A stretch of DNA of 64,000 nt from Humulus lupulus. Its lineage: Eukaryota > Streptophyta > Magnoliopsida > Rosales > Cannabaceae. The translations under genes and the position numbers were made by a program. The notes beneath the pieces are model-generated. The model was given only the letters and a program-made list of their open reading frames with translations. It did not search any database and was not told where the DNA came from. Positions 24,193-35,895 of the stretch are shown piece after piece (the stretch's first letter is position 1; every line of letters begins with the position of its first letter). The stretch covers positions 199,883,481 to 199,947,480 of the forward strand of contig NC_084798.1 of the NCBI RefSeq assembly GCF_963169125.1, given 5' to 3'.

Positions 24193-24386
24193 AGTTAGAT
24201 TTTATGCCCTAAAAGCATGTACAAAAATATTTATTTATTTAAATAAAAGTACAATTTTATTATATTTGAATGTTATAATTATTGTTTGAAAATTTTTATA
24301 AATATCAAGAAAATTCCATATTCATTTATGAGGATATGCTCTTGTATTAGTACGAGAGAATTAAGACCATATACAATGAATAAAAT

Positions 24387-27039
24387 TGTAATGCCCCAAA
24401 TTTCCTAATAAGGTTTAGGACCTTGATTAGGAGGCCGGGAGGGCCATAATTGATTTATTATGATATCTAATGATCATATGCGTGTTAATGTGAATTATAT
24501 TATTATATGATGATAGATGCATGCATATGGGTGTATTTATAATGATAAGGGCATTTTGGTAATTTGGCCTGTTGAGGGCACATTTGTAAATTGGGTGCAT
24601 ATTGTAATTTGTGAATGAGATTTAATTATTATGGAGATATATTCGAGCTATTCGACATGAGACGGTCATATATAATGGATTAGCGGTTTTGTCATAACGG
24701 GGTCAATTTTGGGGTAATAGAAATGTTTATTTGGTGATAGATTGGGAATATTTGAGATCAGGGTGAAATTCTGGAAGTTTTGGCTATAGTGTCCTCGGGG
24801 GTGTTTTCGGGACCCCGAGCACTAAGTTTTATTTGAGGTTACTTAAGCTTGAAGTAGCTTCCCAGATAAGAACGTACGTTAGAAACTTCTCGTTCTCTCT
24901 CAAAACAGTCCGTTTTACCGTTTGAGCCTTTTCGAGGAAATCTTGAGTTCTAGGAGTCGGAATCAAGCGAGGGTCGAGGCATAGCGATCCTAGAAAAGAT
25001 TAGGAGCTTCTTAACTGAAGGATTTGATGGAGAACAACCCAATCAAAGGTAATCTAAGTTTGAAGTTTGAAGTTTTTAAAGTTTTAAAGCTTCGAATTGG
25101 ACTTTGTTAATTGTTGAGTTTTTGGTCGGTTTGAGCCTTGGGTTTTGAGGGTTTTGGGGTATTGGGAAGCTTGGGAACTTTGATTTGATGATTGGGGAAT
25201 GTTTGGGTATGTTTTTGGAAGATTTGGAGTGTTTAAAACGCGTTTGGGAATGGCCTAGGGTTGGGGGCCGCGACCCTGTTCTTGTGCGCCGCGGCCCTAG
25301 TTCGATGAAGCAGGTGTCAGGAATTTGTGCTTGCTGGGTGCTGCGGCCCTTGATGGAGGGCGCCGCGGCCCTTGCCTCAGAGAACCCTGGGGGCTGCGGC
25401 CCAAGGTGCTAGGGCCGCAGCCCTTGCCCTATTTTCATCCCGTTTGCTCGTTTTGACCCCGGGAACTTAGTTATGGGCCTCGGGAGTGTCCCTACTACTT
25501 GGATTAGTTTGGATTGACCTCTTGGGGGCTAGATATTGGTGTGGAACCTTTGATTATCATGTTATTGATGATGTTCCATATTTGGTTATGATTAGGTGAC
25601 CGCTAAGGGCTTAAAGGTTGATCGTTCTCAAGGGTCGTTCTTATATTGGTTCTAGCTCGAATCTAAGGTAAGAAAACTGCACCCTGTGTATATGAGACAT
25701 GCATGGTTATTATTGATGCATGTCGGTTGATTATTATGTATGAGACATGCATGGTTATTATTGATGCATGCCGATTGGTTATTATGTATGAGACATGCAT
25801 GGTTATTATTGATGCATGTCGGTTGATTGTTATGTATGACATGCATGGTTATTATGATGCATGTTGGTTGATTAATGAGTATGACATGCGTGGTTATTAT
25901 TGAAGCATGTCGGTTGATTATTATGTATGACATGCATGGCTATTCTTGACGCATGCTAGTTGACTATTAAACGTGACATGCATGGCTGTTATTGGTGCAT
26001 GTTAGATTGCTGGATTTATTGCATATGATGCATGAGAAACATGTGATTGGGAAATGCCTTATATACTGAGTATGATATCGTTCAGAGCTTGAGTCTCTGT
26101 GTTGATGCATGGCCCTAATAGTACTAATACCTGTTTAGTAAGCATGCTAAATACCTCGTTTATGGATATGGAATATGTGATATGTGATTGGTGGCATGTC
26201 TTACTGGTGAAAGACACTGACTAGTCAGGGACCGACTCTAAAGTCGAGAATCACGCATTGAATGGCTCTATGGCATTAATGCTAGACCGACCCTAAAGTC
26301 GAAGAACTTATAAGCGCTTGCCTGGTCTACGACCAGATGACTATAGCCAAGGTATATGACCCCGGTGACCGTTTGTCACATGGCTAAGGGACGTTGTCCA
26401 TAGTTTCGACTCTAGAGTCGTGAGGAAGGTTATGTTGGTGACTAATCACCTTGCACCTGTCCTAATCAAACTTAAGGAAGAATCACTTATCAGTTAAGCT
26501 CTGGTGACCCTATCGTCACATGGCTAGAGGGAGCGATGCTCATTATTGTGACTTTTGGCTATTGTCACCTATTTGCTTGGACTGATAGTCCCGAATGGTT
26601 ATTATGATCGTTGTTGATATTATATCATGCTCTACTGTGTTTTCTTGCTGGGCTTTGGCTCACGGGTGCTATGTGGTGCAGGTAAAGGCAAGAGGAAGCT
26701 AGACCATCCTTGAGTTGGAGAGCTTAGGTGATGACGTGTACATATGTAGCTGCTCGTCCGCCACGGCCGAGGTTTAAAGTGGAACTAGGGTTGAACCCTG
26801 TTTTGCCGCTTAGAACGACCTGTTGTAAATATTTTATGTAATAGACTCTGAAACTTTATTTTCGGGATCCCAATGTATATATTAAACGTTTTAGTGAGAC
26901 GTGACATCCTAACCAAATTTTTAATCCCTAAACCGCTAATCATACTTAGTTTCACGATTTTGGCCAAATGACTCGATTAGCGAGTTTAGCACTGTTTACA
27001 AGGCACACCGTAACAGTCCCTGGAGTTTGGGGCGTTACA
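24387..27039 (+). mobile_element. Tekay-type solo LTR, 2,653 bp, TSD AAAAT
   Basis: It starts TGTAATGCCCC and ends GGGGCGTTACA, flanked by AAAAT at 24382-24386 and 27040-27044. It belongs to the same subfamily as 17669-20738 and 33058-35856, whose minus-strand starts match its AAATTTCCTAATAAGG. It has the GC-rich block (25255-25435), a 48-bp minisatellite, and the conserved block at 26640-26690. There is no interior. Confidence 0.9.
25691..26013 (+). repeat. 45-48-bp minisatellite, about seven copies
   Basis: Units start at 25691, 25739, 25787, 25835, 25880, 25926 and 25972. Each holds GACATGCATGGTTATTATTG followed by a second GCATG. The first three are 48 bp and nearly identical; later ones are 45-46 bp and more diverged. 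Each unit contains paired ATGCAT-like palindromes. Confidence 0.88.
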
Positions 27040-27949
27040 AAAATAGTTAGTAACATATTAAAGTATGAAATCTTTAATGAATGATTACTAGTACAGTTTA
27101 CTAAGTATACGAGATGCAAGTAGTCTAGATTCAGATTACTAAAGTGGATAGAAATTTTGGTAAATATGTTGTCTATAATAGTGATTATATATGACATGAC
27201 CGATATGAATTAATTATATTTATAAACTTGTCGTTTGCCATAAGGATTTAATTCTTATCATAATAGATGATCATTTATAGATTAGTCTAAATCTTGAGTC
27301 GTCATAAACTCATGTTTGTGCTTATTGGATATTTTGATTCATTTGTTAAGGTCTCTTGATGTAATGAGGCTAGTGACTTTTATTTAGGAGATTCAATATC
27401 ATGAATGGCTAGGAGCATGATTTTATAATAATGGAATCCATGCTTTCCTAACGGATCGAATATTGGCTCCCTTAAAGGTTGATTATGGAACTAAATAGTT
27501 ATTGAGCTCAAATCTATAATTTGATTATAGATTAGTTATTCTCTAGTGAATTAATGGTACTTAAGGAACAAGAGGTAATTAGAAGGGTAAAGCAATAATT
27601 TTAACCAGCTCTAAATAACGAACCAATAAATGGAGGACATAACTACATTGATTGATTATATTAATGGACTACAAGAGAAAACTCTGTAAATATAATTCTA
27701 TACATACGTAGAGTGAAATTCTATATTTATAGTGGAGTAATCATGGAATTAATAAATAAGATTATTGAATTAAAGATTTTAATTAATAGTCTGGTTTATT
27801 GGAGCTTCGTATTATAGGTCCACGGTCCCCAGGTCACCTCTGTCCTACACTATCAAGGGTAAGGATGTCACAAGGAAGATTTATAGAGAGAAGAACTAAA
27901 TTGAAAAATTAATTAATTTTCCAGGGCAATGAAATAATTATGTGATAAT

Positions 27950-29908
27950 TATTGGAAAAACAATCAGAGTGCAAAGCGAAAATGGCGTGGTGGGCCCAGT
28001 TTTATTAACACAAAAAATTTCCATCTCTCATATAAACCTTTTATATATTCAAGAAAATATCCATACAGAAACATTAATATGAAATATCATTAATCATGCA
28101 ACATATATATATATATAATTATACACAAACTTATATATATCATATGCACATTTATACAAATATTCAAAAACATAAATATTTACCTCTGAAGCCTATCAAG
28201 TGTCCTTGGGTCTTTTCGTATATATATCGATATTCCTATCAAACGCTTTGAGTACTCAAACCACGATCTTCCGGAGTGTTCTCTACACCTCAACATGTGT
28301 GTGGACACAAAGAGAACAAGAGTTTATAATTTATAAATCACAAGTATATCTCAACACATGAATGACTAGATATTTTCGTATACATGTCTTACACGCATGG
28401 CACAGTCCCTGGACTGTGTCATGCGTGTAGCAGTATTCCCTTTTCAGGGATATTACATTTTTATTTTATTTATTTATTTAATTAAAATCAATCATTCCCA
28501 CAAAATATGGTATTATCTTTTTAAGGAAAATATCACAACCATATTTCAATATTTACATTTTAAATTCAAAATTCAAATTGATGATCATCATTATCATCAT
28601 TTTTTAAAATTTAATAAATCAAAAACTATTTTTGACTTACCAATTTTATTTTCTCCCACTCAAATAAAATAATTAATTTAAAAATTTTATTTATTTATTT
28701 ATATATATTTCAAAATTATATATTTAAATTAATAAACATATTTTCAAAAATTTAATAATTAATTTCAAATTAATTATTCAACCTCAATTATCATATAATT
28801 GTATATTTGACCCAAAGAACAAAATTCTTCTCAAATTTCCAAATTACAGTCTTACCATTGTATCAACTCTTACCTTGATATAGTGTTGATAGAGCCACCC
28901 TGTGGACATATGGACCTATAATATCAAACTCCAATAAATATTAGATTATTAATCAAAGCTCTTTGATTCAATAATCATATTTATTAATCCCATGATTACT
29001 TCATTATAAATATGAGATTGAACTCTTGATAATCATAGACATATATTTACAGAGTACTTTACTAAAGAATAAAATGTCCATTGATATAATCATTACATAT
29101 AACGTTAATCCTCTATTAATGGTTCACAATTAAAAGGGAATAAAATTAACGTTTTACCCTTTTACCTATATTTTATTCCTAGTGTACCATTGATTTTACT
29201 AGTGAAGGTTGTGTCACAACAAGTTTGCGACGTGATCGCTCATAACCTTTTCAGTTCCAAAATTTAACCCAATAGAGAACCATTATTCAATCTATAAAAA
29301 GATATAGATTCCATATATGTTAAACTATGTCCCCAACCATATATATATCATTGAGTCCCCAAAACAATTATTCTTAGCCTAATCATTTTGTCAAACCTTA
29401 ACGCATGAATTAAACGATCATATGACATATATAGAAGTTCATAGTAACCTTAGGATTAAGATCATCGTGTATATGATCATCGTTTGATGTATTTGATTAA
29501 TACTAGGAAACGATGTTTAAACAAGTATTAACAAATCACACATGGTTCAGTTCTATATATCACTATATATAAAGTACCTTCACTAAAATGTCCTACTATA
29601 CTAGTGACTCGGATCTATGTCACTTGTATTTATAATACTAGCGAACCGTACTAGCAGTAATTAATCTAAAGATTCCATAACTTTATTTTACTGCGAATTG
29701 TTTCAAGTTTATTATCTTAATCTCGATCATCTCATATCAATATGAGATTAAGACCACATAGATAAACTTTGGAATTTTCTGATAGTTACTTAATATTATC
29801 AACATAATATCGGACATAGTCTATATATATAATAATTCAATTCAATTATTTATTTCATTTAAAATATTTGTCAACTACAATTGCTTTAAGGGCACACTAT
29901 TCCCAATA
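27950..29908 (-). mobile_element. Copia LTR, copy 2, inverted
   Basis: Its minus strand starts TATTGGGAATAGTGTGCCC at 29908 and ends near 27950, with TG/CA ends decayed to TA/TA. The reverse complement of 28860-29060 matches copies 1 and 3 through the TTGGAG and CTCTATCAACACTAT landmarks. The flanks ATAAT and TGTGT do not match, so this is not a simple solo insertion; it is part of a rearranged cluster. Confidence 0.6.
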
Positions 29909-30717
29909 TGTGTACCATTGCCTTTACTAGTGAAGGTTAATTCATAATCTGATTATGAATTTGACGTCAATAACATTTTCAGTTCCAAAAGCCAATCTAG
30001 TAGGGAACCATCATTCAATCTATAAGAAGGTATAGATTTCATATTTGTTAAGCTATGTCCCCAGCCATATACATCATCGAGTCCCCAAAATAATAGTTCT
30101 TATAAACTATTGAATCCCCAACCATTTACATCATTGAATCCCCTACGGATCACGGGATTCTGACTGTCACAGTTAATGTATTTATATGTTATATATAAAT
30201 ATATTGTATATTTATATATATGATTGCTTGATTAATAATATTGTATGTTAATGTTTCTTTCAGGATGTTTTCTTGTTCATATAAACTGTTTATATGAATG
30301 TTGAAATTTTTTGTTGTTTTCTACACAATGGGCCCACCACGTCTATTCCCCTACGTACTCTGTATGTTTTTTTAACAACACTAAGAATCAAGATATAATT
30401 AAAAGGGTAAAACTGTAATTTTATTCCCACTTTATTATGATTCATCAATAGATGATTAATTTGTACGTAACGATTATATCAATAGACATTTTATGGTTAC
30501 AATAAAGTACTTCAGCAAATATATGTCTTTAATTCTCAATAGAGTGTAGTCTCATATTTATAGTGGAACAATCATGAGATTAGTAAATATGATTATTGAA
30601 TCAAAGAGTTTTGGTTAATAATCTTTTATTTATTGGAGCTTGGAATTATTGGCCCATAGGTCTCCAAGGCGGCTCTATCAACACTATTCAAGGTAAGAGT
30701 AGATACAAGGGTCAAAC
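29909..30717. mobile_element. Mosaic of copia LTR fragments
   Basis: 29909-30165 repeats, in minus orientation, the segment seen at 29180-29400 of copy 2. 30166-30377 is a plus-oriented LTR 3' end finishing TTTTTTTAACA; it forms an inverted pair with 27950-28150 (GTGGTGGGCCCA versus TGGGCCCACCAC). From 30378 a plus-oriented LTR middle begins (copy 3). It is interrupted by the Tekay element at 30718 and resumes at 43116. Confidence 0.55.
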
Positions 30718-33055
30718 TGTAACGCCCTGGCTACCCCAGAACAGTTACGGTGAACGGTGGACCGGAAATTTGACTCATTGCCTGAGTCCTTTGGTCAAAA
30801 ACGTGCTCTAAGTGTGATTAACAGGTTAAGGTACAAAACCAATAAAAAGGAAATGGAGATTTTATTACAAACTGCTCTGCAGAGCTAAGCAAAACATTTA
30901 CAAGTGGTTCTCAGTACAAAATGGTCATTATAGTTGTAAAGTTACAGTCCCGCCGACCTAAGCGGCAAAAATAGGGTAAACCCCCTAGTTCCTCTGAGAA
31001 CACCTTGACCGTGGTGGTCAAGCGGCCGCATATGTACACAACACCACATCAGCTCTCCACTCAAGGCTAGGTGAGCTTTTCTTTCCCTTTACCTGCACCA
31101 CATAGCACCCATGAGCCAAAGCCCAGCAAGAAAACATAACACTTTTCATAACATCATTAAATGATTATCATTATAATCACACTGAGCATAAAGCTTTCAA
31201 ACAAATGAATAACACATGATTTTAGTGGGAGAGTGGCTGTTAAGTAAGCCACTAGCCTCCAAGCTCTCTTTTCTAGCAAGAGAGTGGCTGATAGGTAAGC
31301 CACTAGCCTCCAAGCTCTCTTTTCTAGCAAGAGAGTGGCTGATAGGTAAGCCACTAGCCTCCAAGCTCTCTTTTCTAGCAAGAGAGTGGCTGATAGGTAA
31401 GCCACTAGCCTCCAAGCTCTCTTTTCTAGCAAGAGAGTGGCTGATAGGTAAGCCACTAGCCTCAAGGCTCTGTTTGTTCATCGACCCTCAGGGTCGGTCA
31501 GGCATTAATGCTCCTTGAGTCATTCAATGCTAATGGTCGATTAGATCTAATCTCTATTGGCTTGCGTGATTCACGCTAAGGCCGTTCTGACAAGTAAGTC
31601 AGCGCTTCCTGACCTGTGTCCAGTAACACTGCCGAGCCTGACAAATAAGTCACAGCCTCACAGCTGATACTAACACTTTTGTCGATTCTGTATTCAATCC
31701 ATGTCCATATTTATACAATCAACATGCCTCACAAATATCCATGCATGTCACACTTTGGGTGCAGTTTTCTTACCTTTGATTCGAGCTAGAATGAGCAAAA
31801 GAACAACCTTTGAGAACAGTTTAGCTTTTAGTCCTTTAGCGGTTACCTAATCACAACACATATGGGATACCATCAATAATCAAGATAATCAAGGGTTATC
31901 AAACCATTATCTAACCTCCAAGAGATCAATCCAAACTAATCCAAGTAGCAAGGACACTCCCGAGGCCTAAAACTAGGTTTCCGGGGTCAAAACGAGCAAA
32001 CGGGGCGAAAACAGGGCAAGGGCTGCGGCCCTAGCACCTTGGGCCACGGCCCCCAGAATTTTCCAGAGGCAAGCGCCGCGGCGCCCCACACAAGGGCCGC
32101 GGCGCCCAGCGAAACAGAAAGGCCACCTGCTTCTTCAAAGAAGGGCCGCGGCGCCACAAGAACAGGGCCGCGACGCTCCACCCTGGGCCATTCCCAACCG
32201 CGTTTCTAACACTTCAACGCCTCCAAAATCATCCCTAAACATTCCCCAATCATCAAAACAAAGTTCCCAAGTTTCCCCATGCATCAAAACCCTCAAAACC
32301 CAAGGCTCGAACGAACCGAAAACTCAAAAATTCACAAATTCAATTCAAAGCTTAGAAACTCGGAAAAACTCAAAACTTAAACTTCGATTACCTTCAATTG
32401 GGTTGTTTTCCGTCGAATCCTTCGGTTAAGAAGCTTCTAATCTTCCCTAGGATCGCTATGCCTCGATCCTCACTCGATTCTGACTCCTAGAACTCAAGAT
32501 TTCGTCAAAAAGGCTTAAACGGTAAAACGAACTTTGAAAAGGGAGAACGGAAGGTTTTCTTATCGTATGTTCTATCTGATAAGCTACTTCAACCTTAAGT
32601 AACCTCAAATAAAACCTAATGCTCGGGGTCCCGAAAACACCCCCGGGGACATTATAGTCAAAGCCTCCAGAATTTCACCCTGATCTCAAATATTCCCAAT
32701 GTATCATCAAATGAACATTTCTATTACCCCAAAATTAACCCCATTATGGTAAAACCGCTAATCCACTAAAAATAACCGTCTCATGTCAAATAGCTCGAAT
32801 ATATCTCCATAATAATGGAATCTCATTCACAAATCACATCATGCACCCAAATACACAAATTACCCTCAACGGGCCAAATTATCATCATACCCCTGTAATT
32901 GTAAATATGGACTCATATGCATGCATTTCACATCATATCATAATATAATCAACATATACATGCATTTAATCAATTAATAACATAATTAAGCAAGTATGGC
33001 CCTCCCGGCCTACTATTCATGATGTTAAACTCATCGGAGAATTCGGGGCATTACA
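30718..33055 (-). repeat. 3' LTR of the Tekay-type element (2,338 bp)
   Basis: It is 50 bp longer than its partner at 40823-43110. The difference is one extra 51-bp minisatellite unit, less a 1-bp insertion at the partner's start (TGTAAACG versus TGTAACG). The GC-rich block is at 32015-32200 and the conserved block at 31088-31136. Confidence 0.92.
31229..31472 (-). repeat. 51-bp minisatellite in the 3' LTR, five units
   Basis: Units start at 31229, 31280, 31331, 31382 and 31433, with GAGAGTGGCTGATAGGTAAG. Because 51 is a multiple of three, the array creates repetitive open frames in several phases; these are not genes. Confidence 0.92.
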
Positions 33056-33057
33056 AC

Positions 33058-35856
33058 TGCAACGCCCCAACTCCAAGGACCGCTACAGTGCACATTGTAA
33101 ACAGTGCTAAACTCGCTAATCGAGCCATTTGGCCATAAACGTGTAACTAAGTGTGATTAGCGGTTTAAGGATTAAAAACTTCGATTGAGGTGTAACGTTT
33201 CACTAGAATGTTTACTGTATACATTGGGATCCCAAAAATATAATTTTAGAGTCTACTACAAAAGAATATTTACAACAGGCCGTTCTAAGCGGCAAAACAG
33301 GGTTCAACCCTAGTTCCACTTTCAAACCTCGCCCAAGTATTGGTCGAGCAGCTGCATATGTACACGTCATCACCTAAGCTCTCCAACTCAAGGATGGTTC
33401 AACTTCTTTTTTCCTTTACCTGCACCACAAAGCACCCGTGAGCCGAAGCCCAGCAAGAAAACTCACATGCTCATAAACAGTTATATCATGATTTCAAATC
33501 ATATCTGGCATGCCTAGCAATCATAGGTCTATTCAGCATGCAAATGAATTCAAACATATGCTGGGGTATCCAGGAAAAGAAAACATGGCCTTCTGATTGG
33601 AGGATTATCAAGTCAATCCTAATCAGATGAGTGTCGTAATACTAAAGGTTCTGATAAACCATGCTGAGTGACCGACAAGCGAATCACTAACTCAAGTGGA
33701 AGGGTGGCTGTTGGGTAAGCCTCTAACCTTCAATAGGTTCTGGTAAACCATACTGAGTGACTGACAAGCACGTCACTAATTCAAATGGAAGGCTGGCTGT
33801 TGGGTAAGCCTCTAACCTTCAACAGGTCCTGGTAAACCATACTGAGTGACCAACAAGCAAGTCACTGGGGCCTCAGTGCCTAAGCCATGCATATGATGAT
33901 CAAAATGATCATGCAGAGCCCGTAGCTCTGATCAGATGAGTGAATATCACTTTGAGGTCCTGGTAAACCATACTGAGTGACTGACAACCAAGTCACTAGG
34001 GGCCCAGTGCCCATTTCCTGCAATGGCTCTACATGACTAGCCTTTGGCTAGATAAATGCTTGTTTATATTCATCGAACTTGAGGTCGGTCCTGCATTAAT
34101 GCTTTTGGAGTCATTCAATGCAGAGGGTCGATTAGGTCCAATCGACATAGCTTGCACTACTCACTAGGGTTGTCATGTCTAGTGAGACAGCACAATGTGG
34201 CCAGTGCCCAGTACCACTGCCGAACCTGACTAATAAGTCACAGCTTCACAGTTGATACTAGCACCTTTGCCAAACCTGACTAATAAGTCAGTGCCATGCA
34301 CAAGTAAGCAATGCTATCAATATGTATCATATGCCAATTATCCAAGAATAGGGCACTCAGCATGCTTACTAAACAGTTGCTAGCATAATTATAATCATGC
34401 ACAAACACAGAGACTCAAGCTCTGACCAATCTCATATTCATCATTCATGGCATGCCCTAATCACATGTTTCTCATGCATCACATTTAACCAACCAGCATG
34501 CCTCAATAATAATCATATGCAAATGGGCAAGATTGCCAAGCATTCATTATGCTATCAATGTTTACATTTCAACATCCAACATGCATCAAACATAACCATG
34601 CATGTCACAAATGGGGTGCAGTTTTCTTACCTTGGGTCCAAGCACAGGTTACCAACAAATGAGCCACAAGAACGATCCCGACTCCAAGCCTCTAGTGATA
34701 ACCTAGTCACAACCATAATATAAAACCTCATCAAAATGAGTAAATAAATACTTCCAAACCCAACCCAAGCCTCCGAGACATCGAATCCCACTCAACTAAG
34801 TAGTAGGATCGATCCCGGGCCCTTAGAGCTAAGTTCCCATCACAAAAACCACCATTTAGTATTTTTTTCCCTTAAGGGCCGCGGCCCGCCCCCCTGGCAG
34901 AGCCTCCTCCATCTTCTTCAAGCTAGGGCCGCGGCGCCCAAGAACAGGGCCGCGGCCCAACCTCGCACCAGCCACTTTTCTTCGTTTTTTTTCATTTTAA
35001 AACCTTCCAAAAACCCATCCAAACATTTCCCAATCATTAAATCAAAGTTCCCAAACTTCTCAATGGTCTAAAACCACCAAAACCTGAAGCTCAAACAAAC
35101 TAAAAACTCAACAATTCACAAAATCCAATTCAAGCTTAAAAACTTTTAAAAACTTAAAACTTAAACTTGAATTACCTCCGATTGAGTTGTTTCCAATTAA
35201 ATCCTCCGGCTAATAAGCTTCTAATTCTCCTTAGGATTGCTATGCCTCGATCCTTGCTTGATTCCGAGTCCTAGAACTCAAGATACCTTCGAAAATGCGA
35301 TCGGGAAACGAAAAGGGAACTTTTAGGGAGAGAGAACGTACAGAACGTTCTTTTTATTTTCTTAAAAGGTTACTTCAAGCTTAAGTAGCTTCCAATAAAG
35401 CCTAACGTTTGGGGTCCCAAAAACACCCCCGGGGACATTATAGTCAAAACTTCCAGAATTTCCCCCTGATCTTACTAACTCCCAATTTATCACCAAATAT
35501 TAATTCCCATTACCCAATAACCCGGTAATGCTCTAAATACCCCTTGACTTACTCCGACTCAAGCTTAAATCCCGTTGTGACTTTCCCACTAGCTTACCTC
35601 CTAGGACCGTCTTGTGCTGGGTAGCCCTGGCATAACCAAATAATAACAAAGCACCACGCCCATTTCACATATATGCCAAAATTGCCCGAAATGGCCAAAA
35701 TATGAAAATCACCCAATTAATCACAAATGGGTTCACATGCATATTTAATACACCTAAATATGCATATTATCATTAAATAGCATAATAAATCAATTATGGC
35801 CCTCCCGGCCTCCTAATCAAGGTCCTAAACCTTATTAGGAAATTTGGGGCATTACA
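33058..35856 (-). mobile_element. Nested Tekay-type solo LTR, 2,799 bp, TSD ACAAC
   Basis: It starts TGCAACGCCCC and ends GGGGCATTACA, flanked by ACAAC at 33053-33057 and 35857-35861. The left TSD includes the last three bases of the host 3' LTR. It is close in sequence to 17669-20738, including the 89-bp repeat region (33655-33870), and has a GC-rich block at 34865-34975. It inserted after the host element. Confidence 0.9.
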
Positions 35857-35861
35857 ACAAC

Positions 35862-35876
35862 TATCCCCTCCTTACT
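35862..35876 (-). promoter_or_regulatory. Polypurine tract of the Tekay-type element
   Basis: On the minus strand it reads AGTAAGGAGGGGATA, just downstream of the gag-pol stop. It would abut the 3' LTR if the nested solo LTR were absent. Confidence 0.75.
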
Positions 35877-35895
35877 GAAATTTCGTCCCCGAAAT

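Larger units (their letters stand above)
24193..27949 (+). mobile_element. Copia LTR, copy 1 (split by solo LTR 24387-27039)
   Basis: The LTR begins near TTAGATTTTATGCCC at 24193, right after the pol remnant. It is interrupted at 24386 and resumes at 27045. The resumed part carries landmarks shared with two other copies: a TTTATAGTGGAGTAATCATGG promoter-like stretch near 27725-27750 and TTTATTGGAGCTTCG near 27797. It is cut at about 27949 by an inverted copy of the same LTR. Confidence 0.65.

Noticed and set aside
25691..26013. Regular repeats as a CRISPR array
   Set aside because: Units are contiguous, spacers are absent, and the sequence is a plant LTR.
31157..31518. Overlapping repetitive frames as tandem-repeat proteins
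   Set aside because: They arise because the minisatellite unit is 51 bp, a multiple of three without stops in several phases; the same happens at 41263-41573.
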